Shown one piece after another: positions 1 to 9,500 of a DNA stretch of 16,377 bases. The stretch is from JBBDSJ01 sp040905025 (GTDB lineage: Bacteria; Pseudomonadota; Gammaproteobacteria; Methylohalomonadales; Methylohalomonadaceae), in assembly GCA_040905025.1 (NCBI GenBank), contig JBBDSJ010000132.1:1-16377 (forward strand). The letters run 5' to 3'. The notes under the pieces are model-generated. The model saw nothing but the letters and a program-made list of their open reading frames with translations, did no database searches and was not told the origin of the DNA. The position numbers and the translations under genes are program-made. Each line of letters begins with the position of its first letter. Position 1 is the stretch's first letter.

Positions 1-79
1 CATCGGCACCGGCATGCGCCGCCGCGACACCATCTTCCGGCCGGGTAATGCCACATATCTTGATACGGGTACGAGTCAT
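1..79 (-). CDS. trpF: Phosphoribosylanthranilate isomerase, N-terminal 26 residues (runs off the window)
   Basis: TrpF catalyses the isomerisation of N-(5'-phosphoribosyl)anthranilate to the 1-deoxyribulose form in tryptophan biosynthesis, in the cytoplasm. Only the first 26 codons are present; the rest lies beyond base 1. The translation starts MTRTRIKICGITRPED and continues with an Ala-rich helix ending in AGAD. The KICGIT strand, carrying the catalytic cysteine, and the following R-x-E-D helix are the hallmark of the TrpF N-terminus in the (beta/alpha)8 barrel. The ATG at 77-79 puts KICG at the usual distance from the start. No strong Shine-Dalgarno sequence is visible; the bases just upstream read CCGCTCC. 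The gene is in the same orientation as the RTX gene but separated from it by more than 400 bases of repeat-rich DNA, so it is probably an independent housekeeping unit at the edge of the secretion locus. Confidence 0.88.
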   Translation of the reverse strand, partial: MTRTRIKICGITRPEDGVAAAHAGAD

Positions 80-503
80 GGAGCGGATATTAAGTAACCA
101 CCCGGCGAATCACAAGCTGCGGCATTAAAAACACCATGCATAATCAAGGCATGCTCACGTTGCGAAAGCGCAGTGGAGTGGAGTGGAGTGAACTATAAAT
201 GTCATCCCGACCGCGCAACACGTACTACCAATGTCATCCCGAGCGAGCACAGCATATTACTAATGTCATCCCGAGCGAGTGAAACGAGCCGAGGGATCTT
301 GATGCATGTAGTCCAAGATTTCTCCGCTCGATGCTGACGCATCTCGGTCGAAACGACAGGATCGGATTCCTCCACTACGTGCTGCGCACTCCGGTCGGAA
401 TGACATGTTTACAATAGTGGTAGATGTTTCGGTCAAAATGACAAGAATGATGTCATCCCGACCGAGCGCAGGCATCTTGACATTCAATCAACACAGTTTC
501 ACT
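80..503. repeat. Non-coding, repeat-rich spacer between trpF and the RTX gene
   Basis: I see no gene here. The stretch holds a short AGTGG microsatellite (about 172-190, roughly four units) and a cluster of half-sites of a dispersed palindromic repeat. TGTCATCCCGA occurs in direct orientation at 200-210, 232-242, 264-274 and 451-461. Diverged inverse copies, of the kind CGGTCGGAATGACA, lie around 344-361, 390-406 and 429-442. Some pair into long imperfect hairpins: 264-361 folds with an outer TGTCATCCCGAGCGAG arm and an inner arm around GAGGGATCTTG/CAAGATTTCTC. Short repeats of this TCGGGATGACA type are common between genes in many bacterial genomes. No protein product is plausible, because open frames here cross the repeats and lack ribosome binding sites. 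Confidence 0.75.
429..465 (-). terminator. Stem-loop downstream of the RTX gene, possible transcript 3' end
   Basis: In the minus-strand transcript the arms TCGGTCGGGATGAC and GTCATTTTGACCGA can form a 14-pair stem with three consecutive G-U pairs and a nine-base loop, about 40 bases after the RTX stop codon. No U-tract follows, so it is not a canonical intrinsic terminator. It could instead protect a 3' end produced by Rho or processing, or simply be one more copy of the dispersed palindromic repeat. Confidence 0.35.
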
Positions 504-3500
504 TTATTGCCAGGCAGCCGCAATCACAGCCTCTGCCTGCTCCTGATCATGCACGGGGACATCCAGATTTCCCGTTGCTTCCGGATTAAATGTCGCCATT
601 GCCTGCACCAACATATCCACCTGATTCTTGTGCAGTACCTGTTCATTGGCACTATGAATCTCTTCCACCTGATGCTTGTTGTGCTCGAACCAGTCCTGAA
701 TAGTCACCTTATCATCTGTACCAATCACGCCAAGATTTAAATCCTGTCCAGATTGCCAAACCCAGAGCTGGTCATGATTAATATCACCCAAAAATAGTTG
801 ATCATTTCCATTATCATCAACGACATGATCGTGACCATAGCCATGATTAAAAATGTAGGTGTCATTACCGTTATCGCCATAGAGGAGATCATTACCTGCG
901 CCGCCATCCAGTAAATCGCTACCATTTCTGCCATGCAGGAGATCGTCACCGGAACCACCAGACAGCTCGTCACTACCATTTCCCCCATCCAGATAATCAT
1001 CGCCCATACCGCCTGTCAGGATCTCTTTGCCATTTTCCCCATAGAGAAAATCATTACCGTCACCACCATCCAGCAAATCGTTACCATTACCGCCGTAGAG
1101 CAAATCGTTACCGGCACCACCAAACAATTCGTCATTACTGTTGCTGCCGGATAAATGATCATTACCAGTACCGCCATACAGAATATCGCGGCCATTACCT
1201 CCTTCCAGTGCGTCATCTCCCGTGCCACCAGCCAGACGATCATTACCATTGCCGCCATTGATAGTATCATTGCCACCAAAACCAATCAGGGTATCGTGTT
1301 GATTGGAACCACTCAGCATGTCGTCACCTTCCGAACCGATGGTGGCTCCGGGTACATTTACACCAAGACTAAAAATATCAGAAGCGATCAACCCACCCAG
1401 GTCAACGGCACTGACCTGGATGTCAATTTCGCCATAGTCAGCAAATGAAGGAATACCCGTAAATGTTCCTGTAACAGGATCAAATGAAAGCCACTCCGGT
1501 AAAGCATTGCCGCCTGATAATGCAGCACTGAGGGATAATGCATCACCATGAATGCTATCTTCGTCAGTAAAGGTAGCGCCAGGGATCGTAAAACTGAACA
1601 ATTGATTCTCATCTATAACCTGATCCTCGATTCCAGCTACCAGAATCGGGGCATCATTAACATTGTTTATTGTTAATGTGAAAGTATCAGAAGCTGACTC
1701 TTCTGCAATATCAGTGGCCACAACCTGAATGATCAGCTCACCTACATCCGAATTATCCGGAGTTCCGGCAAAAGTTCCGGTGCTGGCATCAAAATTCAGC
1801 CAGACAGGTAATGGATCTCCGCCAATCAAAGCAGCAGTTGTAGTGATTTCATCACCGTGGACAAGATCAGGATCGCTAAAGGTATCTGCGGGCAGGACAA
1901 AACTGAACAACGCATCCTCATCGGTCACCTGATCAGTCAAAGCGGCAATCACCTCCGGCGCATCATTCACGTTGTCAACCGTCAGCGTGAAACTGCCGGT
2001 GACCGACTCACCCTCCGTATCGGTGGCGGTTACCTGCACCTCATAATTACCAACGTCGCCGTTGCCTGGCGTACCACTTAAAACCCGGCTGTTTGCATCG
2101 AAACTCAACCATCCCGGCAAAGAAGCACCGTCGGCGAGTGATGCCTCAAGGGCGAGCGAGTCGCCGTCCGGATCACTGAAGCTGTCCACCGGTATCGTGT
2201 ATGCGAATTCGGCGTCCTGATCGGTTGAGATGTCCGCCAGCGGGACCGATATTACCGGAGGCTCATTGGCGAATTCGCCGGCCAGTCCGGAGCCAGACAG
2301 CAATGTCCCATCAGCGAACTCGAACCATTCGATGCGATTGCCTTCGGCGGTAAACCAACCTTTCACCAGCAAGCTGTCATCTTCAGTGTAGTCAACTCTC
2401 AGATCGCTGCCATCTTTTGCAACGATCAGACTCTCACTGACAATGCCAACATCGAATACGACAGTATCATTACCTGCTGCATCAACGATGGTGTCCTGTC
2501 CGTCACCGGCCGAGAAATGATATTGGTCATCGCCAACACCGCCATCAAGCACATCGTCACCTGCGCCGCCCGTCAGTTTGTCAGAGTCTTCGAATCCGTG
2601 GATACGGTCATGGATATTTGTTCCCTCAAGCATGTCGTCATTGTCAGTGCCGTCAATATCAAAACCCTGGCTGACCAGTTCCTCGTAAGATAATGTTGTG
2701 CCATCGGCGAACTCGAAAGTGTCAATCGTGCGCGATCCACCGAGCACATCATTCGGATTGAAATTTTCCAGATGAATCTCGGGCAAATCCGTCCCAAAGT
2801 CGAGCATCAATGAACCCAGGCCGAGTCTGACAAGATCGGAGCCATAGGGCGCAGAAAATATCATGGTATTCCTGCCAGCACTCACCCTAGACTCATCATC
2901 AATGACGATATGTCTTCTGGGACCGTTACTGACCCCTCTGGAACGCGTATTCAGCACATATCTATCATTCCCCGAACCACCTTCAAGACGTATTATTTTA
3001 GGGGATGTTCCGGGGGAAGCAGGTGGTGGAGGGAAAGGCAACGTATCAATGTCCTTAATCTCTATAGTGTCATCGCCTGCACCTGTGCGGATTACAGTGG
3101 ATTTGACCGTAGTCAGGGAGCTTCCATCATTAACGACCTGGACGAAATCATCGCCTTTTCCGGTAAAAACACGTGATCCATCACCTGTCACGGTAATCAC
3201 GTCCCGCTCGTCCGTTCCAGCAAATGTCGCCTGGCGCAGGAAATCACCACCGAATATCACGAAAGCGGCGCCCTGTCCGTCATCGGCTTCCGGATAGGAC
3301 AGGAGCACATCATCAAAACCGTCACCGTTAACATCACCGGCCGATACAACACGCTTTAGCCTGGAACCTCGCGCCGGATCGCTGGAGAAAACCCTGAAGC
3401 CCTGTTCGGGTGTCAGACTCGCCAGGTCGAGCGTCCCGCTATCCTGATTCTCCTGCCCATAAAGTATATAGACAGAGGAGTCATCGGTGATGGCGATGTC

Positions 3501-6500
3501 TGCCAGACCATCGCCGTTTATATCACCGATACCGTTTGCATCATGCAACTCAAAGTCGAGAAAGTCTTTGCTCGAATCAACGATTTTCAATCCCGTGGAT
3601 TGATTCAGTGACGTCGAAAACGTCAGGTTGGAAAATGAATTGCGCCCATACACCAGCAGTACTTCGTTAACGTCATCGGTCGATACCAGAAAATCATCCC
3701 GGCCATCGCCATTGAAGTCACCGGCTGATCGAATGCTACTCGCACTGTTATCATGGCCTACGGCAAGGAAGCGAAACCCGTTTGAACCACCCAGCGATTG
3801 CAGGTCAATTTCCGCGGAACTGCGTCCTTGACGACCGTAAACGATATATCCGTTCGGTTGTGCGCCCGCCGTAGTACCGTTGATTAGCAGATCCGAGATA
3901 CCATCGCCATTGATATCGGCGATATCTATGCCCTGTCCGGCCGCGTCATTGCCTGGGCTGCGCAAGCGAAACCCGTTGCTGCCGTCCAGCGCGCCCGGCT
4001 TCAGATTCAGGTTTACGCCATCGGTATTGCCATACAGCACTTGATGAACATCATTGGTGGCACCGGCGACGACGTAGTCTGTATGGCCGTCGCCGTTGAC
4101 GTCGCCAGCTGGCAGGATTCGTTTCGTACCTGCAGAGACAAGTCGAATACCCGTGCCAGTGCTATTACTGGTGATCGCAGCCGCGTCGATATCCTGCGCG
4201 GCCGCAGTGGAGTTACCATAAATAATACGGTCATTGACAAACAGGTCGGCATTCGCGTCGTTGTTGAAATCTGCCGTATGGAGATACGCAGCCACATCAC
4301 TCCCGAAATCTACCGGCAGACCGGTAATTCGAAAGTCCGATTCCATATCAAGCGCACCCAGGTTCAGTTCGGGGCCAAAACCCAGATCGCTACCACCAAT
4401 AACCTGAATAATGTCCTCATCTCCATCAGTACTGGTTGCAGAAAAAGCAATATCATCGAAACCATCACCGTTGAGGTCACCGCCCATTGCCAGCCTCTGC
4501 CCCAGGGACTCCAGTCCGGCATCGGGATTGACGATACGGAAGCCGTTATTACCGTCAAGTGTCTCCACATCAATGGCTGACAGTGGCACAACATCAGAAT
4601 CCAGAACATTGAGCATGAAGCCGGCCGTCGTCGACAGATCCGTCGAATCCGTGGCAGTAATCTGCAACGCATAGCTGCCCAGATTCGCCTTGTCGGCCGT
4701 GCCGGAAAAGGTTTGCGTAGCAGGATCGAAGCTCAGCCAGTCCGGCAGCTCGGCACCATCAATGGCACCGGCAGAAAACGTCAGGCTGTCGCCGATATCA
4801 AAATCAATAAAGGTATCAACAGGAAGCTGGTATTCAAATTCAACACCGTCGAAGGCACGCTGATTCTGCGGTGGCCGGATAACCAGCGGCGCGCCGCCGT
4901 CTGTTCCGCTGGCCGCCGCGACGGCCGTCAGGGAAACTTCCAGCCCGTCCGCGAACCGTAACGTTTCTACTTTATGAGCATCGCTTAACGACCAGTCCAG
5001 GATGCGTATCGAATCCTGATCGCTGGTATGGATAATCAGATCGGATTCCAACAACTCGAATCCCAGATCCGCAAATGTTATACCCGAATCGAACCCGACA
5101 CGGGTGAACTCAATAATATCGGTTGCACCACCGCTTTCATACAAGGTGTCGTTGCCGTGACCAGGCTGGAAATGATAGGTATCATTACCTTCGCCGCCGT
5201 TTAAATAATCCTTTCCGTCACGGCCATTCAGTACATCATCACCCCCAAGGCCAAAGAGAATATCCCTGCCGAACTCAGCCATAAGCGAATCTGCAGAATC
5301 AGTACCAAACAGATAGTCACTGGCGAATAGATCGATGCCACCCTGTTCGTTGATTGCACCTGAAGGGGATCGCGTTGGATCCAGAGGGCGGTTATCCAGC
5401 CTGCTCAACAACCGTTCAAACGAAAAAGCTTCGTCACCGATTATAAATTGCTCCACATCCGCGACTGAAACATCGACACCGCGTGATCCGCCGGGCCCCC
5501 AGCGGAGATTGATCCCGCCACCGTAACCGAACTGGGGTGTGGTATATCGATAACTGATTGAATCAACATCGATACCAGAAATTTCGACGCTATCAAAACC
5601 TGCATCCTCAGACCGGAAGAGGAACTCATCTGTATAGTTGCCGATGGCCTTGATATTATTCGTAGTCGCATCAATTTGGTATAGATCGTCTCCCTCTCCG
5701 CCTATTAGCTTAGCCCTGCCATTTCCTGTGATTAAAACATCATCTCCCGCACCACCTTCCAATATATCGAATACTAATGTTCCTCTGGAGACAAGTCGGT
5801 CGTTGCCATCTCCGCCGAGTAGATGATCCAGACCTTGTCCACCGATAAGAATGTCGTTGCCATCTCCGCCAACCAGAGTGGCTTCACCTTCACCAGTGTT
5901 TGCAGCATCCGCAGGGGCAGTGCCTGTGCGGGTGATAATGTCGTCGCCGGCCAGACCGAAAACCTCAATACTTGTATCTTCGACTCTTACTTTAATAACA
6001 TCGTTATAAGGGGTTCCCGTAAATTCCCTCTGAAAGCCAGGGTCATTAACTGTAAATGTGATTCCTTCCTGCCCACCAAGCAATTCATCAAGTGTTATTG
6101 ATTCACCATCATCAAAGTTCACTACAAGCCCGGGAACCACTGATTCGGAGACTTTGATCAGATCTCCGGGCAAATCAGAATACTGCAATAAAACATCACG
6201 GCTGTTATCGGGATTGTTCTCCAGCGAAACATTGATATCCCCCGGTGCTATACCCGGTCCAAACACCAACCGGTTGATACCTTCGTCATGAATAACGTCG
6301 CTACCGTCACCGGCGTTGAACTCGTACCGGTCCTCGCCTTCGCCGCCGCGCAAGATGTCATCGCCTTGCCCTCCCCTGAGCGTATCGTCACCGGGACCAC
6401 CAAGCAGGGTGTCATCGCCCACCGTGCCGATAATCAGATCGCCTTCCAGCGAACGTACAGCCAGTTCAAAATCGGCTTCAGTCGCGGCGCCTGCCAGATC

Positions 6501-9500
6501 CGTTGCCGTCAGCCTGATTGCCAGTGTGCCGATATCGCTCTCGGACGGTGTACCACTGAATGTTCCCTGTTCCGCATCGAAACTCAGCCAATCCGGCAAC
6601 GGCGATCCGTCGGTCAGTGTCGCGCTGAGAGTGATTTCATCGCCCACATCCACGTCCGTGAAGACATCTTCGGGTAATGCAAATTCGAAGATCTCTTCCG
6701 GTATGGCCACCTGGCCGTTGATCGGTACTGTTGCCATCGGTGCATCATTGACGTTTTCGACTGTCAGCGTGAATGCACCTGAAGTCATCAAGCCACCGTC
6801 ATCAGTCGCAACAATACGAATATCGTGGCTACCGACATCATCATTATCCGGCGTACCTGACAGGACACCGCTTTCCGCATCGAAGCTGAGCCAGTCCGGC
6901 AAGGCGGTGCCATCAGTCAATTCGGCGCTCAATGTCAGTGAATCGCCATCATCTACATCGGCAAAGCTATTCTCCGGCACCTGGAACGAGAACATGGCAT
7001 CCTCGGGCGTCACAAGATCGTCAAATGACGTTGTGAGTACCGGCGCGTTGTTAGCCAGCAGCGCCAGATCCGCGCCGGTCAGTTCAGTACCGTCCGCGAA
7101 CACGAAACGCTCGACGGGATTGTTTTCCCAGTTCGTGATTTCGATGCGCCCGTCGCCAAGGTCAAACCGCAAAGTTCCATCGGCAAGTAGATCCGGTTGC
7201 AGATCGGTTGGTGCTATACCATCGCCGAGCACCAGTGTATCCGTGCCGGCCGTGTCCTCGATTCTGGTTACAGTGCCCCGCCGGTAGTAGTACGCATCAT
7301 CGCCGGCACCGCCGAACAGATGATTGTCCTGGCCAAAGACCTGGAAAATGTCGTTGCCACCGGTGCCCACCAGGTCATTCTCGGCTGCGGTCGAGAAGAA
7401 CAGCTCTCCAGCCTGATCACCAGAGAGAAAATGATCGATGGTCAACGTTGACCCGTCATCGAATGCGATCGCATCAACGGGAGAGCCGGTTTGCCAGTCC
7501 GTAATCGTGATGCTGTTGTCGTCATCGATACCGATGACCAGGTCAGTACCATTTTCCGTGATTGAGACCTGATCCGGCGTTATCCCAGCCAGCTTGAGTA
7601 CATCGTAACCAGCGCTGTCGCTGACAACATCCAGGCCGTCGCCGCTGAAATAGGTGAAATCGTCATGGCCGGCACCGCCCTGCAACTGATCGGCACCGGC
7701 GCCGCCCTGCAATTCATCACGGCTGTCACCACCATTCAGGATGTCATTACCGGACTGGCCAAAAAGCTGATCATTACCGGCGCCACCCAATAATGCGTCG
7801 TCTCCATCACCGCCCTGGAGTTCGTCATTGCCAGTACCGCCATCCAGTTCGTCGTTACCGGCCTGGCCGAACAGACGATCCGCGCCAGCGCCGCCGATTA
7901 AAATATCGTTATTCGCGCCGCCCTGGAGTTCGTCATCTCCCACACCACCGTCCAACGTGTCCATGCCGGAACCGCCGAACAGGAGATCATTGCCCTCGCC
8001 ACCGCTAAGCTGATCATCGCCGTTGTCCCCCCAGAGAATATCGTCGCCCGTACCGCCATCCAGCGCATCGTTACCGGCATCGCCCGACAGACGATCATCA
8101 CCCGCTCCACCCAGCAGAATGTCATCATTAAAACCACCGCTCAGTTCATCGTCGCCGTCACCGCCATCCAGTGTGTCATTACCGGCACCGCCGAAGAGTT
8201 CATCATCGCCAACGCCACCGAACAGTGTATCTGCTCCGCCTTCGCCGAGCAGTTGATCGTTGCCTTCGCCACCATCGAGTTCATCATCGCCGTCGCCACC
8301 AAACAATTCGTCATTACCATCACCGCCGGAGAGGATGTCGTTGCCGGCTTCGCCGAACAGCCTGTCCCGGCCTGCACCACCATCGAGGGCATCATTACCA
8401 TCACCACCCTGTAATTCATCATTACCCGATCCACCGAGGAGCAGATCGTCGCCAGTGCCCCCAACCAGCGTGTCACGTCCGTCGCCGCCGGACAGAAAAT
8501 CATTACCGGCTTCCCCGAACAGCGTATCATTACCGTCGCCGCCTGACAGTGAATCGTCGCCTTCGCCGCCCTGCAACTCGTCATGCCCGGCACCGCCTTC
8601 GAGACTGTCATTGCCGACACCACCTGTAAGCAGGTCGTTACCTTCACCACCAAGCAGGGTGTCGTTGCCGGGACCGCCCTGCAGTTCATCGTTGCCCGCG
8701 CCGCCATCGATATAGTCATCGCCATCGGGCTCGTTGCCGGCGGAGCCTGCGCCATGCCCGACCAGGAAATCATCACCAGCGCCACCAAAGATCTGATCGG
8801 CGCCGCCGTCACCACGGAAATGATCGTTGCCGTCACCGCCGTACATAATGTCGTTACCATCACCACCCAGCGCAGTATCATTCCCTGTGCCGCCGTCGAT
8901 GTAGTCATCACCGGCGCCGCCGATGATGTCGTCATCACCGGCCTCGCCGAACAGCGAGTTGGGCGCGGTCTCGTCGATGAGGCCCGGGTTGTTGAAAGCG
9001 TCGATATCGACAGCGATGTTGTTGAGGGTGTAATTGCGCGGATCGCGCAGGATCTTGGGATCGGCAGGTGGGGCGTTGCGCGTGAACGACCAACTCGTGT
9101 CGAACGCGCCGGCAGTAATATTCGCGACGATCAGGTCGTTGCCATCACCCCCGGAGAGCACGTCGCTGCCCAGCCCGCCGGCAAGCAAGTCATCGCCGGC
9201 GCCGCCACTGGCAATGTCGTCGCCCAGCTGACCACTGATCAGATCCTGCTCCAGCCCGCCGTTGAGATGGTCGTTACCGACGCCGCCAGCCAGCAGGTTG
9301 CGGCCGGCATCAGCCGTGATTTCATCGTCACCTTCGCCGCCTTCGAGAATATCATCACCGTCGCCGCCAATGAGGCGATCATGACCCGCGCCGCCGAAGG
9401 CCCAATCGTCGCCGGCCAGGGCGCGGATTTCGTCATCGCCGTCGGTGCCGGTTAAATCGCCGAGGCTGTCGTTGGCGTCCGAGCCATTGACCAGATTGAA

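Noticed and set aside
87..115. Promoter-like TTGTGA and TAATAT boxes 17 bases apart on the minus strand before trpF.
   Set aside because: The -10-like box ends only seven bases before the ATG, which would make the mRNA leaderless; matches are four of six in each box, so it may be chance.
266..487. Minus-strand open frame of 73 codons downstream of the RTX gene.
   Set aside because: It consists of palindromic repeat copies and has no ribosome binding site or coding signature.
6316..7287. Long plus-strand open frame of 323 codons, rich in Ser and Pro.
   Set aside because: It lies antisense to cadherin-like domains of the RTX gene, has strongly biased low-complexity composition and no recognisable domain. 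It is a by-product of codon use in the real gene.
7662..8957. Regular short tandem repeats that could be mistaken for a CRISPR array.
   Set aside because: There are no unique spacers between constant repeats; the period is 27 bp throughout and the minus strand translates to GGxGxDxLx RTX units.
7793..9455. Several plus-strand open frames (150-290 codons) rich in His, Arg, Pro or Ser opposite the RTX block.
   Set aside because: They repeat with the 27-bp period of the RTX nonapeptides and are mirror frames of that repeat, with no independent start signals.
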